64,000 nt of DNA from Pontibacillus yanchengensis (GTDB lineage: Bacteria; Bacillota; Bacilli; Bacillales; BH030062). The DNA is taken from NCBI RefSeq assembly GCF_009856295.1, contig NZ_WMEU01000001.1, forward strand, positions 1,302,001-1,366,000. Reading direction: 5' to 3'. The notes under the pieces were generated by a model, which was given only the letters and a program-made list of their open reading frames with translations, did not search any database and was not told where the DNA came from. This document shows, piece by piece, positions 17,792-27,352 of this stretch. The position numbers and the translations under genes are program-made. The first letter of the stretch is position 1. Each line of letters starts with the position of its first letter.

Positions 17792-17833
17792 TAAAAAAAA
17801 TCCTAGCTCTTCCTCCGAGTGAAAGGCTAGGAT
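17792..17833 (-). terminator. Terminator of the MFS gene
   Basis: TCCTAGC/GCTAGGA stem with an 18-base loop; eight T residues follow on the minus strand. Confidence 0.8.
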
Positions 17834-17846
17834 GATTCTGATATGG

Positions 17847-19142
17847 TTACGTATGGACATCCGTTGCATTGGCTTCAAATGTAGCTTCTTGCGCTTCTTT
17901 CTCTCCTTTTTCAACATCAACCTTAGTTAGCAATATAATTCCTGCAATAAAGAAAACGACAAGAGAAAATATACCGAGTCTACTTGATCCGGTAAGCGTA
18001 CCTACAAGCGCAAACAAAAAAGGACCAAATATAGCAGCAAATTTTGACGAAATGCCGTAGAAACCAAAAAATTCTGCATGGCGATCATCTGGAACCATTC
18101 GTCCGAAAAGAGACCTACTTAGTGCCTGCGCTCCCCCTTGCACAAACCCTACACATGTAGCAAGAGCATAGAAATGTAATGCTGACGTCATAAAGTAACC
18201 TAATATGACGATGCCAATGTATATATACAACGCCAGCAATAAAGCTTTTTTAGCAGATATTTTCGTAGCAAGCCATCCAAATAAGAAGGAGAAAGGAATG
18301 CCGACAAACTGCGTAATCAGGAGAGCCATGATTAAATCAGACGTGCCAATCCCAATGGATGTGCCGTAACTCGTTGCCATTTTGATGATGGTAGAAATAC
18401 CATCATTGTATAACCAGAAAGCAACAAGGAATAACAATAATTGCTTATACTGATTAAGTTCTTTAAACGTAGATCCTACTCGTTGGAAGCCAATCTTGAT
18501 ATAGGAGGTATGTTTATCAGGCGTTGTTTTTCTTTCTTCATGAATGTTTTTAAACAACGGGATAGAGAACACAAACCACCATACCCCTACCGAAACAAAA
18601 GAAATTTTTGTTCCTACACTCGTCGATGGCAGGCCAAACCATTCATACTTTTGAATAAGAAGGAGGTTCAGAGCTAAAAGAAGTCCTCCACCTATATATC
18701 CAAATGCAAATCCTTTTGAAGATACTCGATCAATGTCTTCTCCTTTTGCTATTTCTGGAAGAAACGCATCATAAAAAACATTCGCTCCGGAAAATCCTAC
18801 TGTTCCAATAATCATGAGGAGAGAAGCAAATAAATATTCACCAGAGTCTACAAATGCTAACATAACACTTGCAATCATCCCCATATACGCAAAAAAGCGT
18901 AGAAATTTTTTCTTGGCAGCAGAATAGTCACTAATCGCTCCGAGTATGGGAGCTAAAATCGCAACAATGAGAACAGCAATAGACTGTGTATAACCCCAAT
19001 AACTAGTTGCCACAGATCCATCTAAACCTGAAGCCGCTACTTGAGAATAATAAATTGGTAACACAGCAGCCATAATAGTCGTTGCAAAGGCAGAATTTGC
19101 CCAGTCATAAAGAGCCCAGCTTCGAACGAGTTTTTTATTCAT
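17847..19142 (-). CDS. MFS transporter, UMF1/Atg22-like
   Basis: 431 residues from the ATG at 19142, which begins MNKKLVRSWALYDWANSAFA; an in-frame ATG 18 codons upstream has no ribosome site. RSWALYDWANSAFATTI is the typical opening of the UMF1 (Atg22-related) branch of the major facilitator superfamily. About 12 hydrophobic segments follow, with a charged cytoplasmic loop near residues 200-225 and a hydrophilic tail. Relatives are annotated as exporters, in yeast of vacuolar amino acids; the bacterial substrate is unknown. It has its own terminator and is divergent from the oxidoreductase gene at 19254. Confidence 0.8.
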   Translation of the reverse strand: MNKKLVRSWALYDWANSAFATTIMAAVLPIYYSQVAASGLDGSVATSYWGYTQSIAVLIVAILAPILGAISDYSAAKKKFLRFFAYMGMIASVMLAFVDSGEYLFASLLMIIGTVGFSGANVFYDAFLPEIAKGEDIDRVSSKGFAFGYIGGGLLLALNLLLIQKYEWFGLPSTSVGTKISFVSVGVWWFVFSIPLFKNIHEERKTTPDKHTSYIKIGFQRVGSTFKELNQYKQLLLFLVAFWLYNDGISTIIKMATSYGTSIGIGTSDLIMALLITQFVGIPFSFLFGWLATKISAKKALLLALYIYIGIVILGYFMTSALHFYALATCVGFVQGGAQALSRSLFGRMVPDDRHAEFFGFYGISSKFAAIFGPFLFALVGTLTGSSRLGIFSLVVFFIAGIILLTKVDVEKGEKEAQEATFEANATDVHT

Positions 19143-19253
19143 ATGCACCCACACTTTCAAAAGGTTGTATATCAAGAATAGCAAATCTATGATCAAACAC
19201 CTATCTTTTTACGAAATTTTACGAAAATTTAACTTTGATGGAAGGAGATTAGG

Positions 19254-19874
19254 ATGAAATTAACCATATTAGGAGGAAGCGGTAGAGTAGGTCAAAAAAT
19301 AGCTAGACTAGCACATGATCAAGGATATCAAGTACAGGCGCTTGTTCGAGATATTTCAAAAGCTCGAGAGCTAATTCCTTTTGCTACGCTCATAGAAGGG
19401 GATGCTACAAATACAGAGGACCTTCAAAAAGCACTAATAGGTTCCCATGGTGTAATATCTAGCCTCAATACAGATAAAACTACTACACTAACAACAGCGT
19501 TTCCTCTTATCATTGAGCACATGAACCAACTGGGGATTAAGCGAATTGTAACAATTGGTACGGCTGGCATTTTGAATAGTCGCTACGAAGAAGGAAAATT
19601 TCGCTACCAATCATCCGAATCCAAACGAACCAAAACGTTCGCCGCTGAGGAGCATGCAGCTGTGTATAAGATGCTGGAACAATCCACTCTAGATTGGACA
19701 ATCGTATGCCCAACCTACCTTCCAGAAGGGGAAGAAGAAAGTGAAGTACGATATGAATTGGATATGCTCCCTATCGATGGTAAGAAAATAACGACAGGAG
19801 ATACTGCTAAGTTTGCTTTTGAAACATTTCAAGAGCATCGCTTCTCAAGGACTCGTGTTGGGATTTGCTATTAA
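19254..19874 (+). CDS. NAD(P)-binding oxidoreductase (YwnB-like)
   Basis: A 206-residue Rossmann-fold protein with the nucleotide-binding loop LGGSGRVGQ at residues 6-14 and a second strand ending ALVRD. It lacks a clear SDR Tyr-x3-Lys catalytic pair, so it belongs with the NAD(P)H-binding atypical SDRs (NmrA/YwnB/BVR-B-like). These act as redox enzymes or redox sensors in the cytosol. A GGAAGGAG ribosome site lies 6 bases before the ATG. A full family A repeat begins 77 bases after the stop. Confidence 0.75.
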   Translation: MKLTILGGSGRVGQKIARLAHDQGYQVQALVRDISKARELIPFATLIEGDATNTEDLQKALIGSHGVISSLNTDKTTTLTTAFPLIIEHMNQLGIKRIVTIGTAGILNSRYEEGKFRYQSSESKRTKTFAAEEHAAVYKMLEQSTLDWTIVCPTYLPEGEEESEVRYELDMLPIDGKKITTGDTAKFAFETFQEHRFSRTRVGICY

Positions 19875-19950
19875 AAGAAAGGCTTCTAGTCTGCTTAAGG
19901 TTAAGGGGCTTTAATACGGAAATGAATTAATTCAGATGTATGAATGTGAG

Positions 19951-20220
19951 GAACAAAAGCTCAGGGCGCCCGGTTAGCGACGTGCAACTGCTGCCTACAG
20001 GATGTGGGTTGGTTCGATGTTGCTACGTAATGTAGCGATTTTAATCGAACTTCACCCTGATTCCGTATGAGATAAAGGAAACACGAAGAGCGTAAGCGTT
20101 CGATGTTGACTTATCGTAAGGAGGTGCAGGAAGTTTGCTACGTCGGGCGCTGGAGATGGACGTGGACTCTATAACTTACTTAGTTATGCACAAGCCAACA
20201 CTTTTTATAGTACGCTAGAC
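19951..20220 (+). repeat. Family A dispersed repeat, copy A7 (full length)
   Basis: Runs from GAACAAAAGCTCAGGGCGCC to TACGCTAGAC. Hairpins: CCTAC/GTGGG and GCTAC (20022-20026)/GTAGC (20032-20036). Confidence 0.9.
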
Positions 20221-20226
20221 AGCCAG

Positions 20227-20264
20227 AAAAAAGTATGCCTTTTATAAGAAAAGGCATACTTTTT
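20227..20264 (-). terminator. Terminator of the carboxypeptidase gene
   Basis: GTATGCCTTT/AAAGGCATAC stem with flanking A and T runs on both sides. Confidence 0.85.
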
Positions 20265-20265
20265 T

Positions 20266-21177
20266 CTATTCTTCTGGCACTAGGCCAAAATATTCTTCGA
20301 GTGTTTGCTTGTGGTTGTATATTTCTGTTGCCGCTTCCTTACCAACATATCGTAGATGCCAAGGTTCATAGTTATATCCTGTTATATCTTCTTTCCCTTT
20401 AGGATAGCGAATGATAAATCCATAGTTATGAGCATGGTTCGCTAGCCAGTCTCCTTCGTCCGTATTTCCAAATTCCTGCACTAGTTTAAAAGAAACTTGA
20501 GCTACGGTTACATCCATCGCTAATCCTGTTTGGTGTTCGCTATGACCAGGTTGTGCAGAAAATTGGTTGGCTCTTTCTTCGCCATAAGCTTCTACGTTAC
20601 TTTGATAGATTTGTTTTTGACGCTCATAAGAACGGTAGCCTGAGGCAGCTACTAAATCTAGTCCCTGTTTACTAGCAGCTGAGAAAAGATTTTCTAAATG
20701 ACTTGCAGCCTCTTCGCGCATTTGTTTTTTAGGTAAAAACTGTTCAAAATAAAATGGAACCTCAGGGACCGTCAAATCAGATGGTTTATAGCCTGACGGT
20801 AATTGTCGTTGTTTATTAATTACAGCTTCCACACTAGTATGGTCATCCACCACATCCTTAGGTGCAGCATTGGCACTCCCGCTAGAATCATTATTTTCCT
20901 GATTGGAAGGATTAGAATTGTTCTGTTCACCCGTTTGATTCTGGTTCTCATCAACAGAAGTTTGATCTCCATTTTGTGTATTATCTGGAGATTGATCTTC
21001 ACTATCTTGTTTTTCATTAAAATCATCATCTGGTTTATTCTTCGTATCTGGCTGAGATTGACGTTCAGATGGTGACGAAGAATTTATAGGTTCTTTATCC
21101 CCACTTTCTTCCATCGCACATGCAGAAAGTGAAACAATGATCAATACCATCATTATTGTTCGCAAGGTTTTTTTCAT
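20266..21177 (-). CDS. D-alanyl-D-alanine carboxypeptidase lipoprotein (VanY/LdcB family)
   Basis: 303 residues from the ATG at 21177, chosen because AAAGGAAAGGA precedes it by about 8 bases. Residues 1-20 form a lipoprotein signal ending LSAC, so the mature protein is lipid-anchored outside the membrane. About 90 residues of Asp/Asn/Gln/Ser-rich linker follow. The VanY domain has SGYRSYERQKQIY, QPGHSEHQTGLAMDV (zinc His and Asp) and EPWHLRYVG (zinc His). It trims the terminal D-Ala from peptidoglycan stems. It has its own terminator. Confidence 0.85.
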   Translation of the reverse strand: MKKTLRTIMMVLIIVSLSACAMEESGDKEPINSSSPSERQSQPDTKNKPDDDFNEKQDSEDQSPDNTQNGDQTSVDENQNQTGEQNNSNPSNQENNDSSGSANAAPKDVVDDHTSVEAVINKQRQLPSGYKPSDLTVPEVPFYFEQFLPKKQMREEAASHLENLFSAASKQGLDLVAASGYRSYERQKQIYQSNVEAYGEERANQFSAQPGHSEHQTGLAMDVTVAQVSFKLVQEFGNTDEGDWLANHAHNYGFIIRYPKGKEDITGYNYEPWHLRYVGKEAATEIYNHKQTLEEYFGLVPEE

Positions 21178-21344
21178 GTTGTAGATCCTTTCCTTTTTAA
21201 TCATCCCTAACAGAATATAACATGAGTGCCATTTGTCGCAAATGTTTTGGATAGGAAAGAAGCCTTAGCCATTAAAACTAAGACCTCTCATCCCAACATG
21301 GTACTTGACTCATCACCTATATTTTTAGACGCAACCTATATATC

Positions 21345-22829
21345 TTACGTTTCACTATTCGTTTGTTTCTCTAAATTTTCCACCGAGGATCTTGTATTAT
21401 GGATGGATTGCAAAAGTACTTGTTGCTTTTCAGTTTGTTCCCCTACCATTGATTGTAGTTCCTGCATGGTTGCACTCGTCTGTTCAATTACTGAAGCTAG
21501 TTCATTCACAGAGTATTGAATATCCGTTGATGTATGTTGTATATCTGTTGCTTGTTCGCCAAATCTATTAAGCTGTTGAATAAATAAAGCGATTTCATTT
21601 GTGATTAATGTAAATCCTTCCGAAACTCGTTTCGTGATTTCTAGGCTTTCCGATAGCATTCGTTCGTTGTCTATAACTTGATTTCTAGTATAATCTGCAT
21701 CAGATTGTATTTCTTTGAGATTCTCATTAATTTGTTCTGCTGTTTGATTAGAAGTTTCGGCAAGCTTTCTCACTTCTTCTGCCACCACAGCAAAACCTTT
21801 CCCTGCATCTCCTGCTCTGGCTGCTTCAATGCTAGCATTTAATGCTAATAAATTGGTTTGACCAGCAATTGTTTGTATTTGACTTGTAAATCCAGTAGAT
21901 TCCGCAATCTTATTTCGTAATCCATCCATTTGCTCACTCATCGTATGAAACGAATGCTTAAATTCAGACATATTCCTATTTAAGTTTCGTACAGATCCTT
22001 TTCCTTCTTCAGCTCTAGTCTGCACATACTGAGCACTTTCCACAAGCTGATTAAATGAGTCAATCATCTGCTGTAACAATTCGCTAGATCTATCGGTTGC
22101 TTTCGTAATGTCCGTTACGGAAGATGACTGGTTATGTGAGGCTACAGATATCTCTTTAAATGACTCATTCATGCTATTCATAGCATAAGTATTTTCCGAA
22201 CTATTGGTATGGATATGTTTCATGTATGTATAGACTTTACTCGCCGTTTCTTGAATATGAGAAGCCTGTTCATCCTGTTGTCGAAGTAATATGTCACTTT
22301 TAGAAAGGGACTCTCTTGCATCAGTCAGTAGTCGTTTAGACAATCGTACCTGAATGAATAATACAACGAACACCAACACGTAAAATACAAAAGAGATAGT
22401 CATTGCACGTCCATCAAAACCAAGGGTACTTCCTTTTTCTAATGCAAAAAAGACTAATAATAAAGCTCCTAATACCCCTCCGGTTACTAAGGCTGCAATC
22501 GATAAAGACACAGCAGCAACAGCAAGCACATAGAAGGTGAATAACATGTTTGTCACGTATTCAGAAGCCATCATCACCACAAAAGCAATACCTGCTAAAC
22601 TAATGATGGCTATATACGGTACTAATTTTTGATACACCTTTTTGTAATATAACCAAAACATCAGAACCACACTTACACTTCCACCACCACCAACGGCAAT
22701 CATGTTTAACATAGGGGCATCCACCATGTACTCTGCTCCTACACCTAACAAAACTGAAAAAGCCAGTATCTTCACAATAACTCCATTCTGCTTCGTTTGT
22801 ACTTCTTCCATCCTATGCGTTTCTCCCAT
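21345..22829 (-). CDS. Methyl-accepting chemotaxis protein without extracellular sensor domain
   Basis: 494 residues from the ATG at 22829, which GGGAGG precedes by 7 bases; an in-frame start 5 codons upstream overlaps that site. The first 170 residues hold about six hydrophobic segments with very short loops rather than the usual two segments and a large extracellular domain. The cytoplasmic half is a long coiled coil with the signalling tip [17 protein letters not shown] and the methylation-type repeats around it. It would feed CheA. The membrane-embedded input suggests sensing of lipophilic, redox or membrane signals. Confidence 0.85.
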   Translation of the reverse strand: MGETHRMEEVQTKQNGVIVKILAFSVLLGVGAEYMVDAPMLNMIAVGGGGSVSVVLMFWLYYKKVYQKLVPYIAIISLAGIAFVVMMASEYVTNMLFTFYVLAVAAVSLSIAALVTGGVLGALLLVFFALEKGSTLGFDGRAMTISFVFYVLVFVVLFIQVRLSKRLLTDARESLSKSDILLRQQDEQASHIQETASKVYTYMKHIHTNSSENTYAMNSMNESFKEISVASHNQSSSVTDITKATDRSSELLQQMIDSFNQLVESAQYVQTRAEEGKGSVRNLNRNMSEFKHSFHTMSEQMDGLRNKIAESTGFTSQIQTIAGQTNLLALNASIEAARAGDAGKGFAVVAEEVRKLAETSNQTAEQINENLKEIQSDADYTRNQVIDNERMLSESLEITKRVSEGFTLITNEIALFIQQLNRFGEQATDIQHTSTDIQYSVNELASVIEQTSATMQELQSMVGEQTEKQQVLLQSIHNTRSSVENLEKQTNSET

Positions 22830-23002
22830 TTCTCTACCTCCCACAAAATGAATTCATTTATCCGCTATCAATATCTCCTTTTATTTTACATTTTCCTACA
22901 CATCATTCATAGGCTTTTCTCCCTAAATTTTCACATTTCCTGCATTGCATCCATACCATATCTTATAATTGCCCCTCTTTCCATATATAAGTCTATAGAC
23001 TG

Positions 23003-23266
23003 ATGTGCCGGTGTATCCCTGATTATGTCTCTGGAAAGACAGCTGAGACTGGAGTACTCCAAATATTTTTAGACAATGACAAAGTCACAATGGCATTCTA
23101 CCCACATATCTTACACAAGAATCAGATTGTTCCATTGAATGGTCAGAATAAATCCAAGCAACTCCATTATTTAGAAAGTATTTCTTTTGGTTCTACATTC
23201 GATGTTGATGGAACAATTCTGCCTAGAGGAATAGAAAACAATGGAGATAACAACATACATAAATAA
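23003..23266 (+). pseudogene. Possible C-terminal remnant of a CapA/PgsA-like protein
   Basis: An 87-residue frame with no ribosome site. Its start (GKTAETGVLQIFLDNDKV) and following ILHKNQIVPL segment resemble the last strands of CapA-type metallophosphoesterases of poly-gamma-glutamate synthesis. The catalytic part is missing and nothing upstream restores it. A strong terminator at its end suggests it was once a real gene. The match is from memory and weak. Confidence 0.35.
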
Positions 23267-23296
23267 GCCTAGCAGTAGTGTGCTAGGCTTATTTAT
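23264..23296 (+). terminator. Terminator after the CapA-like remnant
   Basis: AATAAGCCTAGCA and its complement with a 6-base loop, then TTATGTCTCTTTT. Confidence 0.8.
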
Positions 23297-23349
23297 GTCT
23301 CTTTTCAATTCATTTCCTTACCCCTTCGTCTCTTGGAAATCTTTACGAT

Positions 23350-23592
23350 TTATTCAAAAGTGTAGGGCTTATATACGTGACTTAGTTCCATAAACCGCTG
23401 CTCATCTTTTTGATCAATAGCCTCATTCAGCTGTGCTTCAAGGTGTCTTTTGTTCCACAAGTAACATAATTCATCTAACACCAATGCTGAGGCCAACTTC
23501 ACTTCAAAAGGTACTTCTCGTTTGGCATGAATAACTTCTTTTCCTTTTAATGGGAACCACTTCAACTGATAAGACACTTTTTGTTTCTTCAT
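23350..23592 (-). CDS. IDEAL-domain protein
   Basis: An 80-residue protein. The C-terminal half, ALVLDELCYLWNKRHLEAQL followed by NEAIDQKDEQRFMELS, matches the short IDEAL domain (PF08858), which in Bacilli is found in small proteins such as YpiB and at the C-terminus of some larger ones. The N-terminal half is basic and strand-like. Its role is probably protein-protein interaction; no enzyme motif is visible. GGGGGTA precedes the ATG. It is convergent with the CapA-like remnant. Confidence 0.7.
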   Translation of the reverse strand: MKKQKVSYQLKWFPLKGKEVIHAKREVPFEVKLASALVLDELCYLWNKRHLEAQLNEAIDQKDEQRFMELSHVYKPYTFE

Positions 23593-23833
23593 GGAACATA
23601 CCCCCTTGTTCCTTTTTTATAGTATATTACACAAAACGCAGAATTGAAACAATATTCTGAAAATATTATGTGTTATTTTTTTTGTTCCCTCTCTAAACCG
23701 CATTAAAACACGTTTGAACACTGAAATTTTTTTCTGTTTATTGCACATTCTTATAAGCAAATGGATTCTTTCTCCTTTATCTCCCCACTCCTCACATTTG
23801 TGCATAGTATGATGAAAAAGGGAGAGGTGCCTC

Positions 23834-24289
23834 TTGAGTTTTTCACCGACACGCTCATATGTACAGTATCGCCCAGATATCCAACATTTCACACCTTTTT
23901 GGGAAAGAAAATATGTACTAACACATTCTGATCAAACAGGAGACTTATTTTTAACAATTTCAAAAACATATGCATTGGATCAAGTGAATGAGATGAGGGA
24001 TGAAGTATTAGGTAAGTGGATGGTTCATCAAGATGGAATTCCATTTATAGGAGAAGTATTAGTAGGAAATGAAGACATTGATTACTCCGTTCAAAATATA
24101 CGCTACAACATTTTCAAGAAGGAAATGCCAACCGCACTTCAAGGGATTTTCTATGGAGAAAGATGGTTGTTAGAAATGAACCCTTTTTTAACCCAATCAC
24201 CCATATATATACTCTTTAAGAGTAATCATCCTGAGTTTAGGGGGTACCAATCGTTTGGTTATGTGAGAGACTACTTGAGACTTAGTTGA
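23834..24289 (+). CDS. Bacterial STAY-GREEN (SGR) homologue
   Basis: 151 residues from a TTG codon preceded by GGGAGAGG at 7 bases. The pattern RKYVLTHSDQTGDLFLTIS near residue 25, then LGKWMVHQDG, NIRYNIFKKEMPTALQ and the end YGERWLLEMNPFL-SPIYI, matches the Staygreen domain (PF12638). Plant SGR removes magnesium from chlorophyll a. Short homologues occur in non-photosynthetic Bacilli, where the substrate is unknown. No tetrapyrrole gene is adjacent. It is divergent from the IDEAL gene and followed by family B repeats. Confidence 0.75.
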   Translation: MSFSPTRSYVQYRPDIQHFTPFWERKYVLTHSDQTGDLFLTISKTYALDQVNEMRDEVLGKWMVHQDGIPFIGEVLVGNEDIDYSVQNIRYNIFKKEMPTALQGIFYGERWLLEMNPFLTQSPIYILFKSNHPEFRGYQSFGYVRDYLRLS

Positions 24290-24344
24290 CCCTAAGAAAA
24301 GCTCAAGATGTTCGGTCATATTTAGTAAGAAAAGTTATTCAATA

Positions 24345-24575
24345 AACGAGGCATAATTTTGAAGACTTGAATTCGAGATAAATTTGGTGAGTGGGGAGTT
24401 TCCGTAGATTTAGTTAGAATAAAGGTGGCCGTGGAACAACTCGTGTCCTGCCGGCGAGCTGGCAAGCCTCCTCAAGCCCTAAAAACAGGGCTCTGTGGGG
24501 TCTTGCCTACCTCTTTCTCCGGCGGGAGTCTCCTTGTTCCACGGCCACCTCCTGCGATGTTGGGAGAAACGGAAA
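24345..24575 (+). repeat. Family B GC-rich palindromic repeat, copy B4
   Basis: Core 24424-24549 (126 bp) with 16-bp perfect terminal inverted repeats, inner stem GGCAAG/CTTGCC and innermost hairpin AGCCCT/AGGGCT. The flank TTTTGAAGACTTGAATTCGA is as in other copies. Confidence 0.9.
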
Positions 24576-24756
24576 CATAGCAAGGTGGTATGGGGACTAT
24601 ATATTTCATGCTTTGCAGAACAGCTAAGATATCTTTTTAATAAAATGTGTTTTGTCACAAAAAGATATGTATGTGCCTAACGAAGAACGTATTGCAATTT
24701 GTGTACACCCACAACAAATGGCGATGTTTTTGTTAAACCAAACGAATGCAAAGATA

Positions 24757-25012
24757 GGCCTGGAAATGGCGAGACTCCCGCGGAAAAACGAATGTGTCGA
24801 GACCCCACAGGGCCGCATTTTGGCCCGAGGAGACGAATCGATCCAGATAAACCGTCACATCGTGTGACAACGTCGAACGACCCTACATCCTGTAGGGCCG
24901 CAGGAAAGCGAGCTATTTCCAGGCCCATCTTTTCTCTAAATAATACAACGGAAACATTTCTCTTACCCAGATTATCTCGAATCCAAGTCTTCAAGATAAT
25001 GGTCCGAATATG
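24757..25012 (-). repeat. Family B-related repeat, copy B5 (with an insertion)
   Basis: Bounded by GGCCTGGAAAT and its exact complement (24757-24767, 24915-24925). It continues to the reversed flank CTCGAATCCAAGTCTTCAAG. Its centre carries extra small palindromes (CACATCGTGTG, CCTACATCCTGTAGG) absent from B3 and B4. Long frames across it are shadows. Confidence 0.8.
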
Positions 25013-25032
25013 GAATATCAATAGTAAAATGG

Positions 25033-25063
25033 AACAAAAAAACAGAGGGCATGCCCTCTGTTT
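25033..25063 (-). terminator. Terminator of wrbA
   Basis: A perfect 24-bp palindrome AAACAGAGGGCA/TGCCCTCTGTTT followed on the minus strand by a run of T residues. Confidence 0.85.
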
Positions 25064-25064
25064 C

Positions 25065-25664
25065 TTAGTTATTATGAATACGGTTTGTAATATCTACAGT
25101 ACGTTTAGCTTGATGTTTAACGGCAGCTTCCACATCTTCTTGCATGTTTCCTTCCCCATCAACAGTTACGCTTGTTCCGTAAGGGTTACCACCTGCAGCA
25201 AAAATGGAATTATCTGTATAACCAGGAGTGGCTACAATTGCACCCCAGTGGAACATAGTAGTGTAAAGGTTTGTGATTGTTTGCTCTTGACCACCATGTG
25301 GATTCTGAGCTGAAGACATTGCACTAACGACTTTATTAACTAGCTTCCCTTGGAACCATAAACCGCCAGCAGCGTCTAGAAAGCTTTTTACTTGCCCAGG
25401 TACATTACCAAAACGAGTTGGTACAGAGAAAATATATCCATCAGCCCACTCAAGATCGTCATTAGTAGCTTCCGGAACATCTTTAGTAGCTTCTAAATGT
25501 TGTTTCCAGGCTGGATTCTGTTCAATTGCTTCTTCTGGTGCATTTTCAGGTACCTTAAGTACTTTTACTTCCGCTCCAGCTTCTTTGGCTGCTTCTTCTG
25601 CCCATTTTGCCAGTTTGTAGTTCGTTCCTGTTGAGCTGTAATAAATAATTGCTAGTTTCGCCAT
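25065..25664 (-). CDS. wrbA: NAD(P)H:quinone oxidoreductase WrbA
   Basis: 199 residues from the ATG at 25664, preceded by AAAGGAG; the in-frame start 8 codons upstream lies before that site. It is a flavodoxin-fold protein with the FMN phosphate loop YYSSTGTNYKLA at residues 8-19, PTRFGNVPGQ in the middle and SAQNPHGGQE, all typical of WrbA. It carries out two-electron reduction of quinones with NAD(P)H, avoiding semiquinone radicals. It has its own terminator. An A+T-rich gap separates it from the next upstream gene. Confidence 0.9.
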   Translation of the reverse strand: MAKLAIIYYSSTGTNYKLAKWAEEAAKEAGAEVKVLKVPENAPEEAIEQNPAWKQHLEATKDVPEATNDDLEWADGYIFSVPTRFGNVPGQVKSFLDAAGGLWFQGKLVNKVVSAMSSAQNPHGGQEQTITNLYTTMFHWGAIVATPGYTDNSIFAAGGNPYGTSVTVDGEGNMQEDVEAAVKHQAKRTVDITNRIHNN

Positions 25665-25892
25665 TGTAAACATCGCTCCTTTAATCACATATCATTGTGT
25701 AGTATTACCTTGTTGAATGATTCTCATCCAATAGGATACTTATATTATATACCCAAGATATATTTATTTCAAAACTAAGATTTTCAGTTTCGAGATATTT
25801 ATCTTTTTTATATTTTTATTATCTTTGGTTAAGATGAAAAGAAGCTCTGATCATCGGATCAACATTAAACCATACATATTTTTAATAGATGC

Positions 25893-25923
25893 CAAAAAGA
25901 AAGCTGACCCAACTGAGTCAGCA
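25893..25923 (-). terminator. Terminator of the small gene at 25935
   Basis: GCTGAC/GTCAGC stem with an 8-base loop, then TTTCTTTTT on the minus strand. Confidence 0.75.
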
Positions 25924-25934
25924 TCTAAGTATGT

Positions 25935-26150
25935 TTAAATCACTAGTTCATAATATTGTGGAAATGTCCAATAAGAATCACGCCACCCACGTTGTACAGC
26001 TAATTCTTCAAAGGAATTCGCATGACTGTCAAAAAATTTAATAATAGCTTCTTCCACGTTCTCCTGTGAAGGATTATATTGTAATAAGACCGGTTTTGAG
26101 AACTTCATTCCACGAACAGAGCCTTCAATAATGACAGTTTCTTTAATCAT
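25935..26150 (-). CDS. Small hypothetical protein
   Basis: 71 residues from the ATG at 26150 (beginning MIKETVIIEGSVRGMKF); AAGGGGTG ends 7 bases before it. It has no signal peptide, membrane segment or recognised motif. The C-terminus is aromatic (WRDSYWTFPQYYELVI). Its own terminator and ribosome site support a real gene. Function unknown. Confidence 0.6.
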   Translation of the reverse strand: MIKETVIIEGSVRGMKFSKPVLLQYNPSQENVEEAIIKFFDSHANSFEELAVQRGWRDSYWTFPQYYELVI

Positions 26151-26461
26151 GTTGATCACCCCTTATGTTTTTTATCCAAAAATGAAAGTCCGATGTACAG
26201 TGTTATAATAAAATATTATCAATGAATTCTTATATTATTTTCTTACCCCTTTATTAATGAAGCTAACCTTAAATTACAAATAATGATAAAACCAAGGAAA
26301 TATTTAGGTATTTTTACCCATTAAAAGTATAGTTGAGTTAGGGAAACATCCTTTTCCTTAAACAATACAGATGCTCTTATGAACCTTTTTTTCTCTAGAC
26401 CCAGTCATATTGCTTTTGGTAAGCTAAAGATTGCTAAAGAGAGCTAACGGAGGATTGAACC
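26151..26461. other. Divergent intergenic region upstream of the CDF exporter gene
   Basis: About 300 bp of A+T-rich sequence. I looked for a yybP-ykoY manganese riboswitch or an MntR-like palindrome because the exporter is manganese-type, and did not see either convincingly. Promoters are not assignable by eye. Confidence 0.4.
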
Positions 26462-27331
26462 ATGAATGAGTATGATAAGTTAAAAAAAGGTGAACAAGGG
26501 GCTTGGCTCAGTATATGTGCATATTTGATTCTTTCAGTAGTGAAATTAATTATAGCCTATGCTGGAAATTCAGAAGCTCTTCGCGCGGATGGTCTAAATA
26601 ACGTAACAGACGTGGTCGCCTCCCTAGCCGTCTTAATCGGACTAAAAATTTCACGAAAACCACCAGATCGGGACCATCACTATGGCCATTTTCGTGCAGA
26701 AACAATCGGCTCCCTAATTGCAGCTTTCATTATGATGACGATTGGCTTCCAGGTATTATATGAAACAATCGTTAAACTCTGGGAAGGATCTAATGATCAG
26801 CCTAGCATGCTTACAGCTTGGACAGCATTCGGAGGGGCTATTGTAATGTATGGGGTATATCGGTATAACCTTAGTCTATCTAAACAGATTGATAGCCATT
26901 CCTTATATGCAGCAGCTCAGGATAATCGTTCAGATGCCTTAGTGAGTATTGGTGCATTTGTAGGGATTATTGGGGCACAGTTCGGAGCATTCTGGCTAGA
27001 CCCTGTAGCAGGTTTTATTGTAGGTATCATCATTTGTAAAACAGCTTATGAAATCTTTAGTGATGCTACACATGCCTTAACAGATGGGATTGATGAACAA
27101 TTATTAGATGATGTCAAACATACCATAGCTAAAGATCCTGATGTTAAACGAGTTGAAGATGTAAAGGCAAGGCTGCTAGGAAACCAAGTGCTGGTCGATG
27201 CGACTATCCATGTTGCACCCGATCTTAGCGTAAAGGAAAGTCATGATATTACAGACAGAATTGAGTATACGCTTGAGGAAGTTCACAACATTAAGCACAC
27301 TCAAATTCATATAGAGCCCTATCAAGAATAG
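26462..27331 (+). CDS. Cation diffusion facilitator, probable Mn(II) exporter (MneS/MntE-like)
   Basis: A 289-residue CDF protein with six membrane segments and a C-terminal metallochaperone-like domain from about 205. The transport-site residues are Asn46/Asp50 in segment 2 (ADGLNNVTD) and Asp154/Asp158 in segment 5 (QDNRSDAL). This N-D-D-D set is that described for manganese exporters such as pneumococcal MntE; zinc exporters have His at two of the positions. It would expel Mn(II) using the proton gradient. GGAGGATTG precedes the ATG. It is monocistronic with a bidirectional terminator. Confidence 0.85.
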   Translation: MNEYDKLKKGEQGAWLSICAYLILSVVKLIIAYAGNSEALRADGLNNVTDVVASLAVLIGLKISRKPPDRDHHYGHFRAETIGSLIAAFIMMTIGFQVLYETIVKLWEGSNDQPSMLTAWTAFGGAIVMYGVYRYNLSLSKQIDSHSLYAAAQDNRSDALVSIGAFVGIIGAQFGAFWLDPVAGFIVGIIICKTAYEIFSDATHALTDGIDEQLLDDVKHTIAKDPDVKRVEDVKARLLGNQVLVDATIHVAPDLSVKESHDITDRIEYTLEEVHNIKHTQIHIEPYQE

Positions 27332-27352
27332 AGAAAGTATCTAGATAAGTTT

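Noticed and set aside
24652..25313. Several overlapping frames of 64-204 codons on both strands
   Set aside because: They cross family B copies B4-B5 and the antisense of wrbA; none has a ribosome site or a family pattern.
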